Part shown: positions 15,847-24,223 of the stretch, piece by piece | Layout: every line of letters begins with the position of its first letter | How positions within the stretch are numbered: position 1 is the stretch's first letter | NCBI GenBank assembly: GCA_945830575.1 | Contig: CALZZE010000016.1 | Span: 1 to 59,150, forward strand | DNA length: 59,150 nt | From: an uncultured Subdoligranulum sp. | Lineage (GTDB): Bacteria; Bacillota; Clostridia; Oscillospirales; Ruminococcaceae | Direction of reading: 5' to 3' | Notes under the pieces: model-generated | Told to the model about the DNA's origin: nothing | Seen by the model: the letters and a program-made list of their open reading frames with translations, nothing else | Databases searched by the model: none | Program-made: the position numbers and the translations under genes

Positions 15847-16632
15847 ATGGGTCTGTTTACCCCGAGTTATCTGAAAGACGGTCCCGGCGTTGCGCCGGAC
15901 GCGCCCCGCAAAAAGGGCCTTGCCCGGCTGTGGGAGCTGCTGAGCCGGGATTTCACCGGGTTTTATCTGGCGGGGCTGCTGGCGATGCTGTCCGCGCTGC
16001 CCTTCATGGTGCTGGTGTCGGTGGGATGCGCCACCCACGCGGTGCTGCCGGTGCTGCTGGGCGGCGTGCTGGGCGGAATGCTGGCCGCGCCGCAGCTGTG
16101 CGGGCTGGCGGACACCATGCTGCGCGCCATGCGGGACGAGCCGGGGTTCTGGTGGGCCACCTACCGCCGGGCGTGGAAGCAGAACGCCAAGGCCAGCCTT
16201 GCGCCGGGCGCGGTGCTGGGGCTGGTGCTGGCGATGCAGCTGTTTACCTGGGGGCTGCTCTCGCCGGAAAACAGCCCGGTGTTCCGGGTGATGCTGATCG
16301 TGGGCGTGGTGCTGGTGTGCGGGCTGGCCGTGTACATCTTTGCCCAGATTCCGCTGATGGACCTGCCGCTGGCGGTGCTTTTGAAAAACGCCATCCTGCT
16401 GTTTTTGGGATACCTGAACCGCAGCGCGCTGGCGCTGGCCGGGGTGCTGGTGTACGCGGTGCTGATGTGGCTGTTTTTCCCGCTTTCCACCGGCGTGATG
16501 GTGTTGACGAATTTCTGGCTGCCCGGCCTGCTGGCCATGACGGGCATCTACCCGGCGCTGGACAAGAGCTTTGACATTGAGAACCGCATCAACGCCCTGC
16601 GGGAGCAGCAGCTGAACAGCGAGAAACCGTAA
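15847..16632 (+). CDS. Multi-pass membrane protein, YesL/DUF624-like
   Basis: This encodes 261 residues with five or six predicted membrane segments (about 40-65, 70-90, 118-140, 150-170, 180-205, 208-235) and a short basic N-terminus. The spacing and the soluble loop WWATYRRAWKQN resemble YesL/DUF624 proteins, which have no clear molecular function. It starts one base after the yqeC stop and is followed by a terminator, so it is the last gene of the molybdenum hydroxylase transcript, although its link to that pathway is unclear. Confidence 0.65.
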   Translation: MGLFTPSYLKDGPGVAPDAPRKKGLARLWELLSRDFTGFYLAGLLAMLSALPFMVLVSVGCATHAVLPVLLGGVLGGMLAAPQLCGLADTMLRAMRDEPGFWWATYRRAWKQNAKASLAPGAVLGLVLAMQLFTWGLLSPENSPVFRVMLIVGVVLVCGLAVYIFAQIPLMDLPLAVLLKNAILLFLGYLNRSALALAGVLVYAVLMWLFFPLSTGVMVLTNFWLPGLLAMTGIYPALDKSFDIENRINALREQQLNSEKP

Positions 16633-16644
16633 AAAAGAAGAAGG

Positions 16645-16687
16645 CCCGGCCCGGACACGCAGGTGTCCTGGCCGGGATTGTTTTTTT
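16645..16687 (+). terminator. Rho-independent terminator
   Basis: A long GC hairpin (CCGGCC...GGACAC/GTGTCC...GGCCGG) is followed by seven T residues, about 12 bp after the membrane-protein stop. Confidence 0.8.
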
Positions 16688-16700
16688 GACAAACTGGAAT

Positions 16701-16895
16701 TTATTTATCAAGTAATTCCATTCGGTCAATATCGGTAATTTTAATAACCTCGCAACTGACAAGAATGGAACTGTCATCATAAAATTCATCGTTAAATAAT
16801 CCAGTGCGAACAGAGCCGTCTTTGAAGTAAATTCTCACGAACTTATCATACATATCTGCGTATTGCCTATGAAATGCTTCACTTACTTCATACAT
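16701..16895 (-). CDS. Small orphan protein, AT-rich
   Basis: This encodes 64 residues starting MYEVSEAFHRQYADMYDK. The middle (VRIYFKDGSVRTGLF) is strand-rich and could form a small barrel. I do not recognise a family. The gene is clearly richer in A+T than its neighbours and stands alone between a terminator and a promoter, which suggests a later arrival. A GGGAGG site precedes the ATG at 16895. Confidence 0.6.
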   Translation of the reverse strand: MYEVSEAFHRQYADMYDKFVRIYFKDGSVRTGLFNDEFYDDSSILVSCEVIKITDIDRMELLDK

Positions 16896-17056
16896 AAAGA
16901 CACCTCCCAATCCCGATTTTCCAGTCCGTTTGTCTCCATCTTATCACATGACAAGGGGAAAGGCAAGCGCAGGTGCGGCGGCGCTTTTTTCAAAGTTGTA
17001 AATTTTTGCACACAATCCCTTTTCTGAATCGTTATATGGAATGAACCCCCCGTTCA

Positions 17057-17065
17057 TTATCCACA
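17057..17065 (+). promoter_or_regulatory. Isolated DnaA box
   Basis: The sequence TTATCCACA is a perfect match to the consensus DnaA box. It lies about 45 bp before the -35 of the following gene, so DnaA could influence that promoter, although a chance match is possible. Confidence 0.3.
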
Positions 17066-17108
17066 AATTCCCATGGCGGGGTGGAGAGCATCTTGTGCGG
17101 TTTCCATC

Positions 17109-17137
17109 TTGCAAGGTTGCTGTCTTTGCCGTATAAT
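17109..17137 (+). promoter_or_regulatory. Promoter of the PAP2 gene
   Basis: A -35 TTGCAA (17109-17114) and a perfect -10 TATAAT (17132-17137) are separated by 17 bp. The ribosome site AAGGAG follows and the ATG is at 17163. Confidence 0.75.
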
Positions 17138-17162
17138 GTGTTTTTGAACAAAGGAGTGTTGT

Positions 17163-17828
17163 ATGCGTAATTGGCGTGAGCGCCATCCCATCCAGTTCAT
17201 GGCGCTGTTTCTTTTGGTGTACTTATTGTTTTTCGGTTTTCTGGAGACCGTGAACCAGACCCCGCGCCTGTGGCTGCACTGCGGGCTGGACGATGTGATC
17301 CCCTTCTGCAAATATGCCATTGTACCGTATGTTTTATGGTTTTTGTACGTGCCGGGGGTGCTGCTGTTTTTGCTGTGGCGCGCACCCCGGCAGGAGTTCT
17401 GGCGGCTGTGCCTGCCGCTGTTTGCGGGCATGATGCTGGCGCTGAGCTTCTGTCTGGTGGTGCCCAACGGGGTGGCGCTGCGGCCCCGGTACGTGCTGGG
17501 CAGCGATGTGTTCGCCCAGATGGTGCGGCTTTTGTGGCGGGCGGACACCTCCACCAACGTCTGCCCCTCCATCCATGTGTTCAACTCGGTGATGGTGGAT
17601 TTGGCGGTGCAGCGCTGTTCCTGCCTTGCATCCCGCCGCGGCCAGTGGGTGCGGTGGGGATCCCGGCTGCTGTGCGTGAGCATTGTGCTGTCCACCATGC
17701 TGCTGAAGCAGCACAGCGTCATTGACGCGGTGTGCGGGCTGGTGCTGGCCATGACGCTGGACGCCGCCGCCGGTCTGATGCAGCGGGAGGAACCCCGCCG
17801 TTCCCGCCGGGCGCTGCTGCGGCTGTGA
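17163..17828 (+). CDS. PAP2-family membrane phosphatase
   Basis: This encodes 221 residues with about six membrane segments. The PAP2 motifs are partly visible: CPSIHVFNS (about residues 137-145, the Ser-His motif) and STMLLKQHSVIDAVCG (about 178-193, with the catalytic His-x3-Asp), while the first Lys-x6-Arg-Pro motif is weak. Such proteins remove phosphate from lipid phosphates or act as phosphotransferases at the outer membrane face. It is a single-gene unit with its own promoter and terminator. Confidence 0.75.
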   Translation: MRNWRERHPIQFMALFLLVYLLFFGFLETVNQTPRLWLHCGLDDVIPFCKYAIVPYVLWFLYVPGVLLFLLWRAPRQEFWRLCLPLFAGMMLALSFCLVVPNGVALRPRYVLGSDVFAQMVRLLWRADTSTNVCPSIHVFNSVMVDLAVQRCSCLASRRGQWVRWGSRLLCVSIVLSTMLLKQHSVIDAVCGLVLAMTLDAAAGLMQREEPRRSRRALLRL

Positions 17829-17852
17829 AAACTGCGGGCGCACAATAACAAA

Positions 17853-17889
17853 AACCGGCCTGTCCCTTGCGGGATGGGCCGGTTTTTCA
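17853..17889. terminator. Bidirectional terminator
   Basis: ACCGGCC...GGCCGGT with inner TGTCCC/GGGATG pairing is flanked by A-runs on the left and T-runs on the right. It can serve the PAP2 gene and the convergent XpaC-like gene. Confidence 0.75.
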
Positions 17890-17899
17890 TTCCTAATTC

Positions 17900-19048
17900 C
17901 TAATTTTTGAGGCTGAATGGGTCCTCTGCCAGGCCGTCGGCGCGGAGCATATTTTCCATCACGTCGATGTCGGTGGAAACGTCCAGCGCGTCGGACTGGA
18001 ACAGCCTGTCCAGCTGGTTCTCGAAGGCGGTGACCAGCGTGTCCATGGCGTTGGCGATGCGGGTCTTGCTCTCGGTGATGTTCTCCCCCTCGATGCCCTG
18101 CTCCTCCAGCTCGGCGTAGGTTTTGAGCAGCTTTTTCGCCGTAGGCAGGTAATAATCCATGAATTTGCGCATCTGGGGCAGCTTGTCCGGGTTGTCCCGG
18201 GCCTGGTCAAAGATGCGGTCGCTCACCCTCTCCAACCGGCTGATTTTTTCGCTCATCACCACATCGTCAATGTCCTCATTGATGCGGCGCAGCTCGTCCA
18301 GCTCGGCCTGATAGGGGTCGGCCGGGGCGGCTGTTTTGGGGGCGGGGGCCGGTTCCGGGGCGGGGGGCTGGCCCTTCACCACCAGACAGCGGGTGGACAT
18401 GTCCAGATACGCGCCGGGGCCAAAGGCGCCCTTGTCGATGGCGTCCTCCAGCAGGCGGCAGCACTTGGCGTAGTCACAGGGGATGGCAGCGGCGATGTCC
18501 TCGATATACCGATAATCCGCCGTTCCCACGATGTTTTTCAGCTTTTTGCGCATGCGGCGGCCAGCCTTCATTTTGCCCGCGCCGAACAGACACCCCACGC
18601 CGCCCGCCAGCAGACCCATGGCGGGGATCAGCTCCTCCAGCAGCCAGATCCAATAGGTGCCGCCGTTTTGCAGCGCGTCCGCCAGCCAGTAAAAGCCCTC
18701 CGGCAGCGCCGCCATGCCGGTGAACAGCAGGCACAGCCCCGCAATGAACAGACCCACCTCGCCGGTGGCCTCGGATTTGTCCTTTGCGCGTTTTTTGGTT
18801 TTTTCCGGCTCGGGCTGGGCGTAGATGGGGGTGCTTTTCGGCGTCTGCCGGGGCGCACGGGTGCGGGCGGCGGACAGATCCAGCTTGCCTTCCTTGATCA
18901 AACCGTTGAGCACCAGAAACACGATGCCCATGGGCCACCAGATGACAAACGCCACGATGATGGCCCACACCGGAAACTGGAACGGCTGCGGTTTTTTGCC
19001 GGCGTCCGCGGGGCGGTACTCCGGCTCCTGATAGGGGTGATTTTCCAT
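17900..19048 (-). CDS. Membrane protein with C-terminal XpaC domain
   Basis: This encodes 382 residues. Membrane segments lie at about 25-50, 98-120 and 132-158, followed by a basic stretch (GRRMRKKLK), a small domain with SRYIEDIAAAI-like pattern and a Pro/Ala linker. The C-terminal 130 residues (MRKFMDYYLPTAKKLLKTY onward, ending DVSTDIDVMENML) are the XpaC-type 5-bromo-4-chloroindolyl phosphate hydrolysis domain. A second XpaC protein is encoded at 46821-47450. The molecular function of this family is unknown; it often accompanies TelA. Confidence 0.75.
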   Translation of the reverse strand: MENHPYQEPEYRPADAGKKPQPFQFPVWAIIVAFVIWWPMGIVFLVLNGLIKEGKLDLSAARTRAPRQTPKSTPIYAQPEPEKTKKRAKDKSEATGEVGLFIAGLCLLFTGMAALPEGFYWLADALQNGGTYWIWLLEELIPAMGLLAGGVGCLFGAGKMKAGRRMRKKLKNIVGTADYRYIEDIAAAIPCDYAKCCRLLEDAIDKGAFGPGAYLDMSTRCLVVKGQPPAPEPAPAPKTAAPADPYQAELDELRRINEDIDDVVMSEKISRLERVSDRIFDQARDNPDKLPQMRKFMDYYLPTAKKLLKTYAELEEQGIEGENITESKTRIANAMDTLVTAFENQLDRLFQSDALDVSTDIDVMENMLRADGLAEDPFSLKN

Positions 19049-19063
19049 TCGATTCGTCCTTCT

Positions 19064-20140
19064 TTACGGAATGTCCGCAATCAAATTCTTCACAGCATCG
19101 TCCAGATACCAGATACTGCCCGGCTGCCAGGGATTGTTTTTGCTGTAGGGCACCTGCGTGCACAGAAAGCTGACCCACCGGCTGTACCCGGAGGGGGTCA
19201 GGTGGATGCCGTCGGTCTGGGCCACATCCGCCGCCAGCGCGCCGCTGTCGTCGGAGAACACGGCGTTCAAATCCAGAAAGGTGTCTCCCCGCTGCTGGCA
19301 CAAACTGCGCAGGCGGTCGTTCACCTCGGCCAGCCGGGCGCTGTTCAGGCCGGGGGCCTTCTCCAGCGCCTCGGGCCGCACCGGCAGAATGGACTGCACA
19401 TAAAAGGTGGTATTGGGCAGCACGGCGCGCAGCTCGTCCAGCATGCGGGCGTAGTAGTTCAAAAAGCCCTCGTAGTCACCGTCCGCCACCAGCGCGTTGG
19501 TGCCCAGCAGAAGATACAGCTTGGCAGGCTGGGCGGCGGCCAGCACCTCGATGGGGATTTCATCGCCCCGGTCGTCATGATTCAGGATGACCCGGTTGAC
19601 GATCTGGTTGGGGCTGGTGCCCTCGTAGCCGCAGATGAGAGCCTCGCCCACATCCACGCCGTAGTAACTCAGGCCCACCGTGAGGGAGTCCCCCAGAAAA
19701 GCCGCGTCGTCAAACCAGTGGGTGGTGACTTTGCCGCTGTCCATGGCGGTGAGGGCAGGGTCCGGCTGTGCCGTGAGGGTGAAGGTTCCCTCCTGCTTTT
19801 TGGGGCCTACCGTGCCCCAGTCCAGCGTGGGGCCGGTGAGGGCATCGCCGCCGCCGTAGGGCTGCGGGGCCACCAGCGTGGCATCCACGGCGGGCTTGTC
19901 CAGCGGCACCGAGGTGATGGGGTCAGTTTTGGCGGAGGCGGGCAGCAGCAGTGTGATAACGCCCGCCGCCAGCAGCAGCCCGGCGGCGGTGCCCACCAGC
20001 AGACGGCGCTGCTGTTTGCGGCGCAGCGCCTCCCGCCGTTTGCGGGCCGCCAGCTGCTGCGCCGGGGTTCGCTGCGGACGCTGGGGCGGTTGGGGACGGG
20101 GCGGGGGCATGCCCCACCGGTCCTCCTGCCATTGTTCCAT
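19064..20140 (-). CDS. Membrane-anchored SGNH/GDSL hydrolase
   Basis: This encodes 358 residues. A Pro/Arg-rich cytoplasmic tail (1-45) and one membrane helix (about 46-66) are followed by an extracytoplasmic SGNH-like domain: block I AFLGDSLTVG (about 147-156), block III LLLGTNAL (about 212-219) and block V DGIHLTPSGY (about 312-321). It probably de-esterifies a cell-wall or polysaccharide substrate outside the membrane. It sits 15 bp from the XpaC-domain gene and follows the GGDEF gene in a leftward operon. Confidence 0.8.
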   Translation of the reverse strand: MEQWQEDRWGMPPPRPQPPQRPQRTPAQQLAARKRREALRRKQQRRLLVGTAAGLLLAAGVITLLLPASAKTDPITSVPLDKPAVDATLVAPQPYGGGDALTGPTLDWGTVGPKKQEGTFTLTAQPDPALTAMDSGKVTTHWFDDAAFLGDSLTVGLSYYGVDVGEALICGYEGTSPNQIVNRVILNHDDRGDEIPIEVLAAAQPAKLYLLLGTNALVADGDYEGFLNYYARMLDELRAVLPNTTFYVQSILPVRPEALEKAPGLNSARLAEVNDRLRSLCQQRGDTFLDLNAVFSDDSGALAADVAQTDGIHLTPSGYSRWVSFLCTQVPYSKNNPWQPGSIWYLDDAVKNLIADIP

Positions 20141-20154
20141 GGGTCAGCCCCCCT

Positions 20155-21210
20155 TTAACGTCCGGTGCGGCCGGTGGCAGCGTAAAATTCCGATTTTTCC
20201 TGATACATCGCTTTTTCGGCGGTCTTCACCAGCGTGTACATGTCCAGACTGTCCACGCGCTGGGTGCTGACGCCCAGCGACACATGATAGCCGCTCTTCT
20301 CCACGCTGCGGCGCAGCGCAGCGATCTTTTTGTCCAGCTCTGCGGGGGAAACGTCCGCCGCAAAGGCGATGAATTCGTCCCCGCCCACCCGGAAGCTGTC
20401 CCCGCTCCCGAACTGGCCGCTGAGCGCCGTTGCCACCGTTTGCAGCATGAGGTCGCCCGCATCGTGGCCCTTTTGGTTGTTCAGTTCGTGCAGGCCGTTG
20501 GCGTCCAGATAGATACAGCTCAGGCTGGCGGCGGCCCGGGCGGGATAGCCCGGCAGGCTCAGCTCATAGGCGTTGCGGTTTTGCAGGCGGGTCAGCTGGT
20601 CAAAGCTGGCGAGATGGGTCATGCGGTCCTTGATGACGAAGTTTTCCACCGTGATGCAGGTCATGTAGGTGGAAATAATCATGCTGACGCCCGCGAAAAT
20701 GACGCCGTTGACAATGTCGGTGTATCGGATGGAGGGATTGTCCTTCACCAGCAGCACCGCCACCGAAAACACCGCCTCAAACAGGACGATGAGGCCGATA
20801 TTCTCGATGGGACGCAAAATCAACAGCAGCGGAATGGCCAGCAGAAAGGCCAGAAAGGTGCCGGCGGTCTGGGTGGGATTGGACAGGGTGCTCACGTTGA
20901 TGGCGAAGGCAAACAGCATGGCAATGAAGATGACCACCAGATGATTGAGCAGCACCGGCCTGTTGCCGGCCAGCCGCGCCCCCGCCAGCATGGCAAGGCA
21001 AAACATCAGCGGCAAAAGGTAATTGGTGCTGTCGTACTGGGGCATGGGCAGCGTGAGCAGCACCATCACCAGCAGAAACACCGCCGCCACGGCGGAAAAC
21101 ACCGTCAGGCGGGTGCGGTTGCTGCGGTGAATTTCCGGCTTGATGAACGCCCACTCCCTGGGGGTGGCGTTTGCGTACAGCAAAATGGCTTTCAGCTTTT
21201 GATACATCAT
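20155..21210 (-). CDS. Diguanylate cyclase with membrane sensor
   Basis: This encodes 351 residues. The first 190 residues hold about six membrane helices, and a GGDEF domain follows. The active-site RVGGDEF is intact (about residue 270), as are the NRNAYEL and YLDANGLHELN segments. There is no obvious I-site RxxD. It should make cyclic di-GMP at the membrane. Its start overlaps the ricT stop by 4 bp, so a second-messenger enzyme is coupled to a sporulation/biofilm factor. Confidence 0.85.
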   Translation of the reverse strand: MMYQKLKAILLYANATPREWAFIKPEIHRSNRTRLTVFSAVAAVFLLVMVLLTLPMPQYDSTNYLLPLMFCLAMLAGARLAGNRPVLLNHLVVIFIAMLFAFAINVSTLSNPTQTAGTFLAFLLAIPLLLILRPIENIGLIVLFEAVFSVAVLLVKDNPSIRYTDIVNGVIFAGVSMIISTYMTCITVENFVIKDRMTHLASFDQLTRLQNRNAYELSLPGYPARAAASLSCIYLDANGLHELNNQKGHDAGDLMLQTVATALSGQFGSGDSFRVGGDEFIAFAADVSPAELDKKIAALRRSVEKSGYHVSLGVSTQRVDSLDMYTLVKTAEKAMYQEKSEFYAATGRTGR

Positions 21211-22040
21211 TCCTCATCCGGCTTTCTGGGTGCGCGCTTTCCGCCGCGCAAATAAACGCAATCCTCCCGGGCATAGGTGCGGGGGGCAAGGCTTTCCACG
21301 TTGCTTCGTACTTTTAAGGTACCGGACACCACGTTGACCTCCACCACGGTGCCCTCTCCGTCCGGCGTGCGCACCACACTGCCCACCTGCGGGGTGATGC
21401 TGTTGAGATATTCGTAGCTTTTCTGCTCATAGGCCAGGCAGCACATCAGGCGGCCGCAGCTGCCGCTGATCTTGGCGGGGTTGAGGCTCAGCCCCTGCTC
21501 CTTCGCCATCTTGATGCTCACCGGCTGGAAATTTTTCAGAAACCGGCTGCAGCAGAAGGGCTGCCCGCAGATGCCAAGGCCGCCCAGCATTTTGCTCTCG
21601 TCCCGCACGCCGATCTGCCGCAGCTCGATGCGGGTGTGGAACTGGCTTGCCAGATCCTTGACCAGCTCCCGGAAATCCACCCGGTTGTCGGCGGTGAAAT
21701 AAAACACCAGCTTGGAACGATCCAGCGTGTATTCCGCGTCCACAAGGCTCATTTTCAGCTTGTGGGCGGCGATGCGCTGCTCGCAGATGACAAACGCCTG
21801 CCGCACATCGGCCCGGTTCTGCTGCATGCGGCGGATGTCCACCGCGTCCGCCATGCGGATGACCGGCTTGACCTCCCGGGTGAAGCCCGGCACATCATGC
21901 AGGCCGCGCACCACCTCGCCGCATTCGGTGCCGCGGGCGGTCTCCACAATCACGTAGTCCCCCTCCTGCGGGCGCAGTTCCCGGGGGTCGAAGTAGTAGG
22001 AACGGCCGTTCTCCTTGAATTTTACCGAAATAACCTTCAT
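21207..22040 (-). CDS. ricT: RicT/YaaT, PSP1-domain regulator of RNA processing
   Basis: This encodes 277 residues. The PSP1 core is seen in GTECGEVVRG and DYVIVETARG near the start. The Cys-rich region LGICGQPFCCSRFL and GSCGRLMCCLAYE (about 170-210) matches the cysteines that bind a [4Fe-4S] cluster in the Ric complex. In Bacillus it acts with RNase Y in mRNA maturation and promotes sporulation, biofilm and competence. It lies in the conserved darA-holB-ricT order. Confidence 0.92.
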   Translation of the reverse strand: MKVISVKFKENGRSYYFDPRELRPQEGDYVIVETARGTECGEVVRGLHDVPGFTREVKPVIRMADAVDIRRMQQNRADVRQAFVICEQRIAAHKLKMSLVDAEYTLDRSKLVFYFTADNRVDFRELVKDLASQFHTRIELRQIGVRDESKMLGGLGICGQPFCCSRFLKNFQPVSIKMAKEQGLSLNPAKISGSCGRLMCCLAYEQKSYEYLNSITPQVGSVVRTPDGEGTVVEVNVVSGTLKVRSNVESLAPRTYAREDCVYLRGGKRAPRKPDEE

Positions 22041-22087
22041 AGTTGTATCCTTTTATTCTGTTCTCTATCAACGGGCTGCATCGTACC

Positions 22088-22116
22088 TGCGGGGCGTCGG
22101 GGACGCCGCTCCCTAC
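22088..22116 (-). repeat. REP hairpin
   Basis: This is an inverted GGGGCGTC/GACGCC hairpin ending in CCCTAC at 22111-22116, so its GTAGGG foot is on the minus strand. It lies 27 bp after the holB stop. About 20 bp beyond the foot (AGTG..AAATGCAG) are also shared with the copy at 10160-10200. Confidence 0.75.
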
Positions 22117-22142
22117 CAGTGCAAATGCAGACACAGGGGCGC

Positions 22143-23060
22143 TTATGTTCCTGTGATTTCCGCACCCAGCACGGTGAGCGCCAGACGCAGGTTGCCGTTG
22201 GCCAGCACCGCTTTGCGGGCGTCCGCCGCCGCAAGGCTGACCTTCGCGGGGCGGGCGGCGTCATCGGGGGCGAACAGCTCCCAGAAGCCCGGGCGGCGCA
22301 GACAGGCGCTGCACAGCTGGGTCAGCTGCCAGAACAGCAGCAGCGCGCCCTCCCGGTCCTTTTCATATTTTGCCAGCGTGGACAGCGCCAGATACCCGTC
22401 CTGCCGCGCCGCGCAGCCGCACAGCTGCTTCGCCGCCGCCAGCGTGGCCTTGTGCTTTTCCTCACCAAGGGCCTTGCGGCAGGTGCCGATGTGCCCCTCG
22501 TACAAAAATGCCAGCTCCTCCGCCTTGTGGCGGGGCAGCTCCGGCAGCGCGGCGGCGCACTCCGCCGGGGTGACCGGCGCCACCGTGTAGGCGGCGCACC
22601 GGCTGCGGATGGTGGGCAGCACCGTGGCGGCACTGGCCGCCGTCAGCAGGAACATGGCCCCCTCCGGCGGCTCCTCCATCAGCTTGAGCATGGCGTTGGC
22701 GGAGCTGACGTTGAGATTCTGCGCGCCGTAGATGAACAGCACCCGCCCCGCCGCGTTGGTGGACAGCGCCGAGCGCTGAATTTCATTGCGGGCGTCCCGC
22801 ACCTTGTCCACCTTGATCTGGCCCGACGCGCCCTCCCCCCGCAGGGTGATGCACTCGGTATCCTCGCCCCGCAGCACCGCCTCGGCGTGGGGGCCGCCCG
22901 CCGGGTACAGGTAATCCGCCGCAAGGCACCGGGCCGCAAAGCCCGCTCCGCAGCCCGGCTCGCCAATGAGCAGGATGCTGTGGGCCAGCCGTCCGCTTTG
23001 CAGTGCGGCGGCCAGGTCCCGTTTCAGCGCGTCATTGCCAAACAGCCGTTCCAGCATCAC
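22143..23060 (-). CDS. holB: DNA polymerase III delta' subunit
   Basis: This encodes 305 residues of the clamp-loader AAA+ fold. The P-loop position reads LLIGEPGCGAGF and lacks the Lys/Thr, as is normal for delta', which does not hydrolyse ATP. VLFIYGAQNLNVSSANAMLKLMEEPPEG (about 115-142, given here in parts: VLFIYGAQNL and LMEEPPEG) matches the family. It loads the dnaN clamp made elsewhere in this window. It overlaps darA by 4 bp. Confidence 0.88.
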   Translation of the reverse strand: MMLERLFGNDALKRDLAAALQSGRLAHSILLIGEPGCGAGFAARCLAADYLYPAGGPHAEAVLRGEDTECITLRGEGASGQIKVDKVRDARNEIQRSALSTNAAGRVLFIYGAQNLNVSSANAMLKLMEEPPEGAMFLLTAASAATVLPTIRSRCAAYTVAPVTPAECAAALPELPRHKAEELAFLYEGHIGTCRKALGEEKHKATLAAAKQLCGCAARQDGYLALSTLAKYEKDREGALLLFWQLTQLCSACLRRPGFWELFAPDDAARPAKVSLAAADARKAVLANGNLRLALTVLGAEITGT

Positions 23061-23380
23061 AGCTTTTCAAACCGCTCCACGTTGGTGACGAACACCGTCG
23101 CGCCGCCCACCGTCACTTCCATGGGCATGGTGCTCTCCAGCCCGATGCCCATGGTGGCGGTGCCGGGCACGATCTCGGTGCGCTGGCGGCAGCAGCGGGA
23201 AATGCAGTCGATGCAGGCGTCCACCTTGTCATCCTCGGTGCAGATCATCAGCGTCATGTTACCCGCCATCAGAAAGCCGCCGGTGGTGGACAGACGGGTG
23301 ACGTAAAATTTTTCCTTGAGCAGCGCGCTGCACACCGCCTTGGAATCCTCCTTGTTGACAATCGCAGTAACCAGTTTCAT
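23057..23380 (-). CDS. darA: Cyclic di-AMP receptor DarA (PII-like)
   Basis: This encodes 107 residues, the normal length of the PII-like DarA/PstA family. KLVTAIVNKEDSKAV at the start and TTGGFLMAGN (about 33-42) are characteristic, followed by the long T-loop region. It binds cyclic di-AMP in the cytoplasm; its downstream target is not established in general. The place just before holB is conserved in Firmicutes. Confidence 0.92.
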   Translation of the reverse strand: MKLVTAIVNKEDSKAVCSALLKEKFYVTRLSTTGGFLMAGNMTLMICTEDDKVDACIDCISRCCRQRTEIVPGTATMGIGLESTMPMEVTVGGATVFVTNVERFEKL

Positions 23381-23392
23381 GGTCTTAACTCC

Positions 23393-24037
23393 TTATTTGA
23401 ATTTATTTTCCCAGTCCCGCCGGCGCTTGTAGCCGGTGATGGTGTCCTTGCACCACAGAAAGACCTCTTTGCCGAAAAAGCCGATAAAGCCCGCCAGACC
23501 CAGCAGCAGGCTGAGCTTGCCGGCCAGCCCGGTGCCGAAAAACTGCAGCAGCCAGACGGCCAGCTCGAACCAGCCCAGCCACTTGATTTTGAGGGGCAGC
23601 AGGCCGAACAGCAGCACCTGCTGGTCAGGCCACATCCAGGCGTAGGCGAAAAAGACGCTGAGGAAAATGCCGCTGGCGCTGGCGTAGCCGAAGGCAAAGC
23701 AGCACACCCACGCGCCCAGCACGCCCATGGCGATGTAGAGCGTCATTTTGAAATCGCCCCACGCCCGGGTGAGCGCATTGCCCGCCCACCAGTAAAACAG
23801 GATGTTCAAAATGCCCAGCGCACTGTAGCACCAGCTGGGGTAAAACAGAAAGGTGACGAGCCGCCAGATCTGCCCATGGAGGATTTCCGCCCGGCTCAAA
23901 TCAAGGAAATAGGGCAGATACCGGTTGAGAATCAGCGTGATGACCCCCGCGATGAGCTGCCCGCCCAGAATCCCGTTGATAAGCTGCGGAATGGCGATGT
24001 GCCCGAAGCGGCGCTCCAGTTTGTCTGTCCAGTGCAT
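23393..24037 (-). CDS. Rhomboid-like membrane protein, probably inactive
   Basis: This encodes 214 residues from the ATG at 24037, which has a perfect AAGGAGG. About six membrane helices are seen, with rhomboid-like features GQIWRLVTFLFYP in the first loop and ASASGIFLSVFFAY where the catalytic GxSG usually stands. I see no histidine in the last helix, so the Ser-His dyad is incomplete and it is likely a pseudoprotease or Derlin-like protein. It begins the leftward operon that contains darA, holB and ricT, where tmk is often found in relatives. Confidence 0.65.
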   Translation of the reverse strand: MHWTDKLERRFGHIAIPQLINGILGGQLIAGVITLILNRYLPYFLDLSRAEILHGQIWRLVTFLFYPSWCYSALGILNILFYWWAGNALTRAWGDFKMTLYIAMGVLGAWVCCFAFGYASASGIFLSVFFAYAWMWPDQQVLLFGLLPLKIKWLGWFELAVWLLQFFGTGLAGKLSLLLGLAGFIGFFGKEVFLWCKDTITGYKRRRDWENKFK

Positions 24038-24120
24038 GGCGAACCTCCTTAGAAAAGGGCCTATTACGGTATTTTCTATTGTAGCATTTTTCCGCGGGGA
24101 GTTCAACTGTTTTCTTGTCG

Positions 24121-24187
24121 GTGGAAAACTTCCCACTGTGCAGCGCGGTTTTCCACAGTTTCCACAGAGTTTTCCACAATTTCCACG
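24121..24187. promoter_or_regulatory. DnaA-box-like array
   Basis: Four box-like nonamers lie almost back to back: TTTTCCACA (24149), GTTTCCACA (24158), TTTTCCACA (24170) and ATTTCCACG (24179). An inverted copy is at 24121-24129 (GTGGAAAAC). Similar TTTTCCACA elements occur between dnaA and dnaN. The array lies between the rhomboid-like gene and sigK, about 10 kb from the origin. Confidence 0.55.
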
Positions 24188-24223
24188 TGCAAAACCCCTA
24201 TACGAAGTGGAAAGTTGTACGCC

